Shown here: piece by piece, positions 20,055 through 29,845 of the stretch
Layout: every line of letters begins with the position of its first letter
Numbering within the stretch: position 1 is the stretch's first letter
NCBI GenBank assembly: GCA_023627715.1
Contig: JAMAHW010000168.1
Coordinates: 1-31,156 of the forward strand
Direction: 5' to 3'
Length of the DNA: 31,156 bases
Source: Periconia sp. R9002
Lineage: Eukaryota; Ascomycota; Dothideomycetes; Pleosporales; Periconiaceae
Made by a program: the position numbers and the translations under genes
Notes under the pieces: generated by a model
What the model was told of the DNA's origin: nothing
Seen by the model: only the letters and a program-made list of their open reading frames with translations
The model's database searches: none

Positions 20055-21204
20055 TTATTTTGCAAGACTGCAGCTCATTCTGTCAGCGTACCGATACCAT
20101 TGCACGGATATAGAGGGGTGACTCACCTCAGCATTGCAAAAGGGTCCATCAGAAGATTGATCTCCTCACATAATATGTGACCGTGAACATCGTTTAACAA
20201 TCTCGCAAATTGCTTGACTTCAGGCAGACGATTTGCATCAATCTTGATGTCTCTTAAGGAGAGGCGCCGCACTTCCTCCGCTGTAGAGACTTAGCATAAT
20301 CCGTTATATGGACTTCAAAATAGTATCACTCACCAGAGTACATTGCTGCAAAAGCATCCAAGATGACACTATCCTTGTCTATGCGGGGCCTGAGCACGAG
20401 TAGCATCAACGCAACTGGAAGAGCCCGCCGACCAGCGAAACATGTTTCGGCAATAATGATAGCTCTGCGGAACTCGGAATGATCTGACTTGTTGATGCCG
20501 TTCGTCTTACTGAAAGGAGCACGCAGATCAATAACTCTATCTGCCCATAGATTCCAGGATGTTCGATCCTCGAATTCAGGCATGAGATCAAACAACCCAT
20601 TCCTTATCAGATCTTGCATAGTCGCTTGAGAGCATATACCATCGATATCAAGATAGCCTTGAGAAAGGTACTCTCCAAAATAATATCCTTTTGACCCTTG
20701 ACGCAGTTGTTGGAGATATTCCAGATTTTTCGGGACCATTGGATCAGAATACTTTGCAAAGGCTTCGATAAGGTCAAGGTCCTTGACGAAGACCCCATTG
20801 GAGAGGCTCTGCGTGTCAATGATCATCAAAGTGATTTGTGACAGGTCGTATCCATCTGGGTTACTGTGCCGCGCTCTGTGTAGACCGTACTGAAGCGCAA
20901 ATAGAAGAGAACTAGTCCAGCAGACCAGATTGCAGTCAGAGGGTTCTTCATACTCCCACCACCGCAATTGAATGTTCAATATCTCCGCAGCTTCCTTTGG
21001 ATTCCAGGTGAAGATATCCTGCGTTGCTCTTACTCCATTGCATATGAAAGCCTGGGGGATGATTGCAGAAAGAGATGTTTGCCCATAGCTGTTTGGTGTG
21101 TGGATTCGGAACAAGAACCTCGGTACGTTCCCGTCACGGATGGAGGGCATAAGACTCAATCGGAAAGGGTCTGGCTGGAACAAGAGGGGTGATGTTGGCG
21201 TCAT
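20055..21204 (-). CDS. DUF7587-like fungal protein, possible ART-like fold
   Basis: Exons are 21204-20334, 20280-20127 and 20079-20055, with introns of 53 and 47 nt, giving 349 aa. An alternative last acceptor at CTGCAG shortens the end by four residues. The N-terminal 230 residues match what I remember of a widespread fungal domain (DUF7587). They contain FLFRIHTPNS (30-39), LVCWTSSLLFALQYGL (93-108), ITLMIID, a GVFVKDLDLIEAF segment and YYFGEYLSQGYLDI (174-187). The order of an FR-x strand, an aromatic-T-S-S segment and a late G-E-Y glutamate recalls R-S-E type ADP-ribosyltransferase folds. That is inference. The remaining C-terminus (231-349) is helical and unrecognised. There is no signal peptide. 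The gene is intact and convergent with dynamin 2. Confidence 0.8.
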
Positions 21205-22108
21205 AGCTAAGATAGTTTGGGTTTTAGGGAATGTGGCACTAGCTTGGTCATCCGAACAGCGTGCTAAAATGAGACGTGACTGATAACAGCGCTTTATGGT
21301 GGCCCTGACGGTCCTGGTGAAAGTCTTATATACACCACACTTCTGGGTTCCGTGGACAATATCAGAGCGTGCGAAGATGGAAGGTAACCCGATCCGTTAA
21401 AGCCGTCAATCGAGACCCAACTATTCGAACGTCCGCTTTTAGCAAGACTCAGTGTCGTGCGCCATCATAGTGCTGTAATCGCCTAACTGAACTAGAGAAG
21501 GTGCTAATCTCGAAAATGTCCCATACATGCTTCCCTAGGTCCGACAGTGTGATGACCGCAGTCAACTGATGCGTACCTCCTCCCCTTCGCAACCCTACAA
21601 CCCTTCAACACAAACACATTGACAACTACGACCTTATTGAAAATTTGAGTAAGTAAATCTAGTTCGCACAATTTGTCTCTTTTATTTTAGCATCTTGAAA
21701 TAGAACTTTTTGTTCTTTATGAAAATCCTTAACCCTACACGTATATCTCAGCTTTAACTATATCCTATATATTCATACGATGGCTCCATCCATCAATAAA
21801 ATACTTTCATGTTGAGATATCATAATTCCAACAACAATTGATTAGAGATGAGTTTACCATACGTAGACAATATGATCCTAATTTTTTCTAAAAAAAATGA
21901 CAAACCATATAATCGCAAAAACCGTCTCGCGCTGTTAAAGCACTGAAAGTTTCCTACGCTCTCAACCCATCTTCCTGCTAATTATACTTTTCCAAACCCT
22001 TGTTTCCTATGGCTAAACAGTTTCCCGGCCTCTCAATATCTCAGACATAGATGCAAAGTAGCCAATTGTCGATGTGAACGTAGGCGCGGAGTCGAACGTC
22101 TCCTGCAA
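21205..22108. other. AT-rich intergenic region
   Basis: The 5' flank of the DUF7587-like gene and the 3' flank of the zinc-finger gene. It is AT-rich between 21640 and 21980. No ORF, repeat or RNA gene is supported. Confidence 0.5.
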
Positions 22109-22978
22109 TTAAAATTCATCTCCCTCTCGACATTTACCTCGTTTACACCCTTCGCAATACGCCCGCTCATGTGGTGGACCCTCACTTCCATTGAAAGGTG
22201 GCGGCTCCACTTCCACACCTGCCCACTTCTTGAGTCGATATGCGACCCTTTCGATATAGGATCGCTCATCCAGCTCAAAAGTTCCTAGCTGGTCGCAGGA
22301 CTTACACCTTTGGTTATATACAATTGCGCTGTACCCATCGTTGTCGTATCCTCTTATCTCAATAGGCACCTTCCTGCTATCCCAAAATCGTTTTTTACAG
22401 GTATTGTCCTTACACGTAAATCTACCCATGACGTGAGTAAACCACTCGTAGTCGAAGCTACCGTCGTCATCGTCTTCGTTGAACCATGTTGAGGATATCT
22501 CTGGGGAGACTGCGTCCGCAACGTTTGGATGGAGGTCCGGAAACATGAAAAATTCTCTCGTCTCTTGTATGGGTTCGGGAACGTTCACCCTTGCTGTAGA
22601 TGTGGCACTGATGGTTGGGTTTGCTGGGGCCAGAACTCGAGAGGAACGTTGGAGGACAAGCGATGCCATATTGAGGGTCAGGTCCGTAGTCCAGGTGTTG
22701 CTCAACGCGGCCTCACCACGTTGCCAATCTGACGAAGTGTTTGGTAAATTTTCTGAACATGTTTGGTAAACCCGAAAATCCCATTTGTGTCTCTTTAGTG
22801 CTTTTCTACTGCTGAGAAAACAATTGCAGGTCTGGCAGTAGAAGCTCTTCTTATGCACGGGCGAGTTCTTTTGGTGCTGTTCGAGTGCTTCCTTGCTGCC
22901 AAAATAGCGATCGCACGTGACACATGAGTAGTCCATATTGATTATGGCAGTAATATGTTCGTTCGAATTCCAGGACAA
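22109..22978 (-). CDS. C2H2 plus zf-3CxxC zinc protein
   Basis: Single-exon 289-aa protein. The first finger (C19, C22, H35, H42) is a C2H2 type. The second has C48, C51 and H64 but no clear second His, so it is atypical. A disordered linker (75-165) ends in an acidic run (NEDDDDGSFDYEW). Residues 184-283 form a zf-3CxxC domain (MGRFTC-x4-C, QRCKSC at about 223-228, a VAYRLKKWAG helix, H270 ERAYCEGCKRGKC). This is the fungal relative of the receptor-transporting-protein zinc domain. The first ATG is at 22978. A Met at 22936 (MDYSCVTC) starts right at the finger and is an equally good start. Role unknown. Nucleic-acid or protein binding is inferred from the fingers. Confidence 0.85.
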   Translation of the reverse strand: MSWNSNEHITAIINMDYSCVTCDRYFGSKEALEQHQKNSPVHKKSFYCQTCNCFLSSRKALKRHKWDFRVYQTCSENLPNTSSDWQRGEAALSNTWTTDLTLNMASLVLQRSSRVLAPANPTISATSTARVNVPEPIQETREFFMFPDLHPNVADAVSPEISSTWFNEDDDDGSFDYEWFTHVMGRFTCKDNTCKKRFWDSRKVPIEIRGYDNDGYSAIVYNQRCKSCDQLGTFELDERSYIERVAYRLKKWAGVEVEPPPFNGSEGPPHERAYCEGCKRGKCREGDEF

Positions 22979-24145
22979 ATGATCAGTCCTAGCGGTAAGA
23001 TGTGATTATTAGAAGTGCTGAGTCACATGAGATCCAATTATGTGGTAGTGAAATTGTGGGTTTCTTTCCCAAGCGATCATGAAACCCCGGCGCAAGGTTG
23101 CGTCACGACTGGCACTACAAAGAGTTCATCATTCCACTTTGCATAGAAGTAGGCCGATACCAGAACACAGACAAATTGTTACCATGGTACTGAAATTGTT
23201 GGGATGCAGTATGCTTTGCAAGGATGAATACCCCGCCCCTGAAGCCCCGGGACACGAAAGGTCGTGGGTTAGCTCTATTTAGTGATTCATGTCACCCGGC
23301 CCAAATACTGATACGTCGCTGCAGGTTACGGCATGAATATGTTGTTAGATTCGGTGGTTTCCAGCCAAGGGATCGCGACCCCGAGCCGGTTGAAGAACGT
23401 ACTACCAGGAATATCCCAGGACCTTACGCAGTCTACGGCTGCTGTTCTGTAGCCATCGGGTCGAAGCGCCTTTACGTATTGTCGTATGCACATCGCATGA
23501 AATGGCATCCTTGTTATAAAGCGTCTGCAAGAACAGCTTTGGCCGCTGAACCCCACTTTGATAATATGCCTATCCTTCAAGTGCAAACTTGTCCTGGCAT
23601 GATGTGTGTGTCCTGGCACGCTGGGGGGGACGTTAGTTAGGGTTTACGAAATAGTTACGCTACGATAGGAAAGTCCGGCCGATCAAAACTATGTTTATAA
23701 GTTTCAGAGGCCACGGCGACTTAGAAATCTGCATTCCTGTGGTAGGTAGAAACAACGCGCGGACGTTTTTCGGACATTTAACAAAGATAATCGAGGGCAA
23801 GGACGGGGAGTGGGAAGTTTGAACAAAGTTCCGTCGGAACAAGCAATAGCCCAGTAAGGTTTTTAGCTGCGCCCCTCGGTATTCTGCATGGAAAAAAGTT
23901 GCACTCACCGATTGGTGGAACTGTATTTTGGAGCGTGCGTGGATGACCGCTGGTGGTGGACCCGTGTCGTTTATCGATTGAACGGGAGGAATTCGCACTA
24001 AGGCATGTGACTTAGCGTGCTGATGTTCGTCGATCCGAGAGACATACAGCATCACTCTAATAGCGCTGTAAATACTACATTATGTCACACCTATGGAGGC
24101 TAATCGCGATGCCAATGCAGCTCTTTTTTTCACCGTCAGTTCACT
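22979..24145. other. Gene-poor spacer with second repeat copy
   Basis: ORFs at 23224-23640 (+) and 23660-24055 (-) are unrecognised. The latter overlaps the dispersed repeat at 23731-23856. I cannot support a gene. Confidence 0.4.
23731..23856 (+). repeat. Dispersed ~130 bp repeat, copy B
   Basis: Partner of 7868-7998 in direct orientation. This copy has ACATTTAACAAAGATAATCG and GGGAGTGGGAAGTTTGAACA in common with copy A, and a 5-bp insertion (CCGTC/GGAAC region) near its end. Outside these limits the two loci do not resemble each other. Confidence 0.85.
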
Positions 24146-24835
24146 ATGTTGGCTTCACTTTGGTCCTTCTTTGCTTCGGAAAAAGAGTTACCGCCAACTC
24201 CTCCGTCCGTTAAAATTACTGGAGTCCGCATACCAGCTGACGGCAGTCCTGCTCATCTTTTGTCACTTACGACGATTAGTGACTCCAGAGCTACAGATGG
24301 ATTCCTCTTCCACGTTCCAGACCTGCGCGCCTACTGGAATACAGAGCTATCTTGGAGATACCATGATCTATTGAGACTGGATCTCTTGGAACACGATGAT
24401 ATCCCGCGATCACATCATCTTCGACAAAGACGTGACTTGAAGAAGTTGCTTTCCCTTCAACCCAAAAACCACGAGGAACTATTTCGCCTCAAGCAACGGT
24501 ATCTTCTTGACTAACAGTATCATGTTCTACCCCAACAATATTTATCTTGTACGGGAACATACTACGTCTTTTACTCCTACAACCAAGATGCTCTGCCGAA
24601 AAATCAGTTCGTTCCCGCCTGGATTTGTGATAATGGCAACGGTCTCCATTATCAGCACCATGGAGATGTCTTTTTAGTTAAAATGGCTCCGCATGAGTAT
24701 GAGTATGAGTATGAGTATGACAAGGGTGGATATGGACAAAACCGCTGGGGTGTTTATGAAAATATCACTCCACTGTTCCTTGAATTATTAGCGGAGGGGC
24801 CGATCAGTCAAGAAATGAGGGTATATCACTTTTAG
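24146..24835 (+). pseudogene. 230-codon unknown gene with one in-frame TAA
   Basis: A single frame runs from an ATG at 24146 to a TAG at 24833-24835 with only one internal stop, a TAA at 24512-24514. Before it the frame reads MLASLWSFFASEKELPPTPP at the start and LFRLKQRYLLD at the stop. After it the frame resumes QYHVLPQQYLSCTGTYYVFY and continues through FVPAWICDNGNGLHYQHHGD and FLVKMAPHEY to the end. Protein-like composition on both sides in one frame argues for a nonsense mutation, possibly CAA to TAA. A 19 nt GTATCT...CTAACAG 'intron' spans the stop but is too short and would break the frame. The product resembles an uncharacterised fungal family. It could still be expressed by readthrough. 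Confidence 0.6.
24695..24718 (+). repeat. Coding hexanucleotide microsatellite (GAGTAT)4
   Basis: Four perfect GAGTAT units in the frame of the interrupted gene encode four Glu-Tyr pairs after APH. Six-base units keep the frame, so length variation would be tolerated. Confidence 0.9.
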
Positions 24836-26577
24836 GATAAGAAAGCCTAGGTATTTACTTATTGTAAGCATGGTCTCGCATGCGTCACGGCAGGAGTCGC
24901 AGCAATATCACAAGATCATTTTATTTTGTTTTGTTTTGTCCAAATTCGGTTATACAGTAGAGGGCGTAGGGGACGTTGTATTCCCTGACCTACCTACTAC
25001 TACTTCCACGCGACCCTCACGAACGGGGCCCGACTCGTGATTTTGGCGTGACCTCGGCCTTACTCATCAGGCCTTATCTTGGCTTATGCCTCGTCGGGTA
25101 AGCAGAAGCGTATCGTAAAAATGACCGAACCTTGCACGGCAATGGAGCAGGCTATTGAAATGGTGCTGCATGTTGCCCGCGCAGATCGATTAATAGATGA
25201 GCCTGCCAGTGTAAGCAGTTTAGGAGTCGCTGTCGCGGTGATTGAAGTCAGCGTACTACTACACTTGTTGATGCCCCAGCGCGATACGAGAGTGCACCCG
25301 AGTGGTTGTCTCGCTGATTGCTGCCAGCATAGCTAGAACTTTCACGTGTGGCAGTGTGGTGCCCCGCAGCCGCTCTCTCCGCGGAGCGATGGGAGCGGAA
25401 GCAGGAGCGGGAGGAAGAAACCCGGAACTGATCGCGGTAGGAACGCCACTGATGACCTTGGCAGGGCAAACGTTTGCTGGTGAGGAGTCATCTACTGATC
25501 CGCGCACGGTCCACGCTTATTGTACATAGTAATCGAATGTCTGTCGAAGAGTACGAGACTGGGAGCTGCACTTGCATTACATAAGCGCGCGCGCCTTGGG
25601 CGGTTGGGTGTTGGCGCAATTCTTAGCTGTGGCACTTTGAGCTTCTGATGCATGTGCCATCGCTGAAGTGCTGTCAATGATGCTGAACACCCGGCAAGTT
25701 CTTCTTCCGACGCTACCCGACCCTACCCGGTGCTGCTGAAACGCTTATAGTGATACTAAGTGCAAGGACAGATCCTTGCTCTATTGCTTGGTAGAGGCTG
25801 ACTTGGTGGTGCTTATCCCCGCATGACTAATAGGCTGATGTGTAGAAAGTCAACACGTATAGATCAGATCAATGGCAACCACGATACGCAATAGCATTGC
25901 TGTGTATCTTAGACGTAAATAGGTACGATCATCGCCTGCATGTCTTTTGTCTGTGCGCATCGAGCGATTACCGTCATACTGCGGCTTAGCGTGATGTGGC
26001 TGTGTGTGGATATCCACTATTATGGTTTTCCACGCCATGGTTTTCCATCAGCACGGAAATCCATAGCTTGGAATATGCTTATTCGACATTCGTTCCTTAT
26101 GCGTTCTCCACAGATGATGCGTTCGTGTGCAAATCAGCGCTCCATAAAGAATGATCTTCACGAGCAATAAGCGCCATCAGCGGTAGCACTGTCAACATCT
26201 CCACCATACAGCGTCACTTGCGTTATCAGTTCACAATACCACAGCTACGTGTGGCGCTTATGTGATGCGAATGGGGTTCGAGCCATGTGGGGAAAATAGA
26301 GCGCTGATGTGTTCGTCGATAGAAGCGTTGCGGTCAACGCAGCTGACCCGTTACTGGTAGCTTAGATTCCGCAGTTGTAGATCTCGGCGCGATAGTCAGT
26401 GTATACGAAGTCGACACGCGTTCCGAGTTATCATTTGAGACTAGGTTTCACCGAGGGACCATCAGAGTCTGACCCTAACAGGAGGTGCACTAAGCGGGGT
26501 GGCTTGAGCGGGAGAGCTAACTTAACCAGATTGAGTTTAGTTTTGGAGTACGGCGTACTCCAGAAGGGAATACTTGA
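24836..26577. other. 1.7 kb gene-poor region
   Basis: It contains a T/G-run near 24920-24940 and unrecognised ORFs (25079-25336, 25259-25507, 25940-26170, 26399-26581). A small inverted repeat GGAGTAC-GGC-GTACTCC lies just before the Tc1 relic, around 26545-26562. I see no gene. Confidence 0.4.
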
Positions 26578-27309
26578 GTAGAGATATCTGCCTGTAGGCG
26601 TACTCTACAAAAAGCTTTTGAAAAAGAGCGATATTTTAGGAGAGTAGCTACAGAAAAGCCTCTTCTTACAGAGAAACATATGAGAGATAGGCTTGAATGG
26701 GCTCTTCTTCATAAGGATTGGAATGATTGGCAGTGGGCAAGGGTTATATGGACTGATGAGTGTTCAATTAGATGTGGATACAATAGCCAGATCTATATCA
26801 CTCGCCAGGCTGAGGAGAAGTACCTACCATCTTGTTGTATCCCTAAGTCTAGGGGATATTCAGCCTGTAAGATATGGGGCTGTATCACTAGCCATTCAAA
26901 GGGCCCTCTTCTTCTCTTTGATAAGGGCTCAATTAATGGGGATACTTATCGAGAGAATGTTGTCCCTCTGATTCATCAGTTTAAGAAGTCTATTCCTATC
27001 CCTATCCTTATGGAGGATGGGGCTTCAATCCACAGGGCTAGGGCTACTCGAGAGCTCCATCAAGAGCTTCAGATTCTTCAGATGATATGGCCAGCTAATT
27101 CACCTGATTTAAATCCAATTGAAAATGTGTGGAGGCTATTAAAATACAGAGTGGGAAGGCGATTTCCTAAGGTTGAAGAAAAAGCTAGGCTCTATGTACA
27201 AGAAGAATGGAATAAGATTACTGTACAAGACTTCAAACACTATGTATCTAATATGAGAGAGCGTTGTTTAGCAGTAATTCAAGCAGGAGGGGGGCATACA
27301 AAGTGGTAA
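26578..27309 (+). mobile_element. Tc1-type DD34E transposase, 5' truncated
   Basis: The frame is open from just after a TGA at 26575-26577 to a TAA at 27307-27309. The first Met is at 26680, but transposase sequence is readable before it (CRRTLQKAFEKERYFRRVAT, then EKPLLTEKH). That is the end of the DNA-binding region, so the N-terminal helix-turn-helix is missing. Counting from 26680, the catalytic residues are D26 in IWTDECS, D113 in MEDGASIH and E148 in NSPDLNPIENVW. The last two are separated by 34 residues (DD34E, Tc1 type). The catalytic core has no stops, so the copy may be fairly young, but it lacks a recognisable N-terminus. I found no convincing terminal inverted repeats. Confidence 0.88.
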
Positions 27310-28655
27310 AATCATTGAAATCGCTCAGTTTCACCTGCCAAGGCCTTGCCGAAGGACAGTGGAAGGGGCAGTCCGTACATGTTACCCCCTTGTAGAGTAT
27401 ATACACCCCTTCTGTTCATACAACAGGAGGCAGGCTAAATACAGAAAGATCGTAATCTTATCCTCGCTATCACCTAATGCACCACTCTTCGCTGTTTCGC
27501 GTCCGGATACACTCCTCATACCTGCTGTTAGGAAACACTCCGTCCGGGTACTCTCCCCGTACTTGTTGTTAGGAGACCTTATACTCTTTTCGCACCCTCG
27601 CACGACAGGCGTCTGCAATCAACCTTGTTGATCTGTAGTTGCTCGAACCGTGGGTTGCAAGTCAACCGACAGTTTATATATTTGTTTGTATTGATCTTCT
27701 ATGCTTGACCTTATTCTTTCACCCTTCCCACCGGGCCTTGCCCCTGGGGGCAATTGAACTCCGTCTCCGCCCGACTCTTCGCGGGAAAAGTATGTCGAAC
27801 ACATCCTGGCTCCGTGCTAGGCAAACCTGTCTCGCCTGGAAGACATAGCAAAGCCAGCGGTAGCAGTCTCCTTGCATCTATTCAATGCGCAGGTCGCAAC
27901 TCAACAAGTTTCAAAAGTTTTCTTTCTGCAGATGGCAGCTAGTCTATTCGGTGCCATTCCACGACCCTAGATAGAGATCTTCGTGTTTTGGTGAGGAAGC
28001 GGTCTGCATGCAAACCAACGCGCCCACCCACACTCACGAAGCCATGGTGTATCCTCTCGTGCTCTAGTTCGACTGAGAGAGATGAGTTTACTTGGACAAG
28101 GATGCGCAACACTCTTCAATGTCTCTAGCCCTCACTTAATGCTTGCCTATTTGTCTTCACTTCTCCTTGCTCACGTGACTCTTGGCGCTACAGGCCTGTG
28201 ACTTGGTTACAAGTCATCAAAACCTGCTGTGGTGCTTAATGTAGTCCTGGGTGTCAACAATGGAGCTTACGAGTGGAAAAACATGGGAAGTTCTATTTTT
28301 AATAGAAACATGCAAGATAAGAAGGTAGGAGCGTTGAAAATGAGCCATAAAGTGGCGAAGTTCGGTCCCTACCACGTCCGTAGACGTTTGAGGCATGTCT
28401 TGATTTGTCCTATTAGTAGTATCAAATGTCTCAACTGTCTGTTGAGCGCGGTTGCTGCTCTCGTAAGGACGGGCTGCCCGCTTACGGTGTATTCTCCGCC
28501 AAAGGTGTTCGCTCTGCGCGCAATTTGCCCCGCCGTACGAGTCAGCGTCTTATGCAGTCCATGCATGGTGGGCACAGATGTATCGCATCCCGCCTGTGAA
28601 GCGGCTTATTCTTTGCCACCTTGGCCTTCCGATTATTTGCGTCATTCAGAGGGAT
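27310..28655. other. Gene-poor region downstream of the Tc1 relic
   Basis: It holds a diverged tandem duplication at 27500-27586 and unrecognised ORFs (27619-27804 -, 28229-28696 +, 28369-28575 -). The stretch around 27380-27850 has the feel of retrotransposon LTR/leader sequence, but no primer site or second LTR was found. Confidence 0.35.
27500..27586. repeat. Diverged tandem duplication, about 41 and 46 bp
   Basis: Unit 1 starts CGTCCGGATACACTCC and contains CTGCTGTTAGGA. Unit 2 starts CGTCCGGGTACTCTCC and contains TTGTTGTTAGGA. Both end in an ACTC word. The units abut directly. Confidence 0.6.
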
Positions 28656-29108
28656 GGTTAGCCGCTACTGTTAATGCAGGTTTGCTAAGCCGCTGACAGT
28701 GCACAAGGGTAATAAGCGCTTTGAGGTGATAGTGTAGTCCATCCCAGCCGAGGGACAACAAGTGATTTAGTAGAGGAATGGTGAGCCGCTCGGCTGTAGC
28801 AAGGTTAGTCACTCGGTTGTACAGCTGCCAGCGGTATCGTTCCGCGAAACTCCGTTCCCTATTCGCGCTTACAGGGACATCATCGAGCGGCTCGTCATAC
28901 CATAACCGATGAAATCGTCGCACTACAACTGAATGGCTCACCATGCTTAAACCAATTGGGCCGCTATGATACTACCCAACGACCCTTCTTGTTCTAATTG
29001 AGTGACTCACTATGATATGCAAAAGTGGCTCGCTATACCTGGGACGAGTGATACACCATATTCTTATCAATTTCCTCAACATGTACTGGGCGTGTGGCTC
29101 CCTATACG
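28656..29108. repeat. Iterated GTGGCTC(A/G)CTAT-like motifs in two orientations
   Basis: Left half, minus orientation: GGTTAGCCGCT (28656), CTAAGCCGCT (28685), GGTGAGCCGCTC (28780), GGTTAGTCACTC (28803). Right half, plus orientation: GAGCGGCTCGTC (28885), ATGGCTCACCATG (28933), TGGGCCGCTATGAT (28957), GTGACTCACTATGATA (29002), GTGGCTCGCTATACC (29025), GTGGCTCCCTATACG (29094). The overall layout is an inverted repeat centred near 28850. This fits the subterminal binding-site arrays of pogo/Fot-like elements or a MITE derived from them. A 100-codon minus ORF (28642-28944) here is probably fortuitous. Confidence 0.6.
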
Positions 29109-29845
29109 TTCACTGTAAATGTCTTTTGGTATACTCGGTAAGCAAACCCTTCTCTCGATGACTCGACATCTTCATCTGTCTTCTGTGTCTTCAGGGTTTG
29201 GATTACTTGTGTGAGCCCGAGACGATTACACTGCGAGAGGTACAGCGAAGCATTGAGGTCAGATGATGTTGCACGTGCTGGAAATGGCAAAGAAATATGC
29301 ATACATAAAAAGATAAAAATCGAAAGTGAGTAGAATCAACCAATACCGTCACCGCTTACCAACAAGACTGGTCTGCTGTGTCTGGCTGTCAGATAGAACG
29401 CGTGCGTTGAGGTCAGATCTGCACAATCGAGCAGGGACCACAGCACTGATTGCACTAGCCCAGGGGTAAAAGCCAACGAGAGAGAGTTGGCAGGTATGAA
29501 CGTAGAACAATAATCAATCAATAAAGAATCATCACCGATAAAATATTTCATCGCATGCGAGCATCATATCTGACAGGTGGCAACTAGTATATTATGCTAC
29601 GTGAATGTGGCCCCCGATACATCCCAATCAGGTAACCAGGCACCCTGATCCAAAAACGCGCGTAGGTAACGCGAATCAGACACTGATTCTCGCCCAGCAT
29701 AGTTTAGCGCGATTCAGCCCCTTGATTTTCGCGTTTTACATCTAGCGTAAGCCCCCTATACCATAGTGAAATGGAATCAGTCACAGTAGAGCCGCCTTTG
29801 TATTCTTGCTTTTTATTGATAGTTGTAACTGTTCCAAGTGTAGAG
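29109..29845. other. Spacer before the OrsD-type gene
   Basis: Unrecognised minus ORFs (29102-29302, 29336-29551) share a short TTGAGGTCAGAT word (about 29253 and 29407). Otherwise no gene or repeat is seen. Confidence 0.4.

Noticed and set aside
23224..23640. 138-codon plus-strand ORF
   Set aside because: No recognisable domain, with a competing ORF on the other strand. Not enough support.
24494..24515. A GTATCT...CTAACAG mini-intron over the TAA in the 24146-24835 gene
   Set aside because: At 19 nt it is far shorter than the other introns here (47-65 nt) and would shift the frame.
27625..27670. tRNA-like stretch with GGTTCGAGC on the minus strand
   Set aside because: It does not fold into a cloverleaf with matching stems by eye.
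27379..27850. Possible retrotransposon LTR and leader (TGTTACCC start, C/T-rich leader)
   Set aside because: There is no second LTR, primer-binding site or polyprotein.
28229..28696. 155-codon plus-strand ORF
   Set aside because: No recognisable motif, and it overlaps the iterated-motif array, so probably fortuitous.
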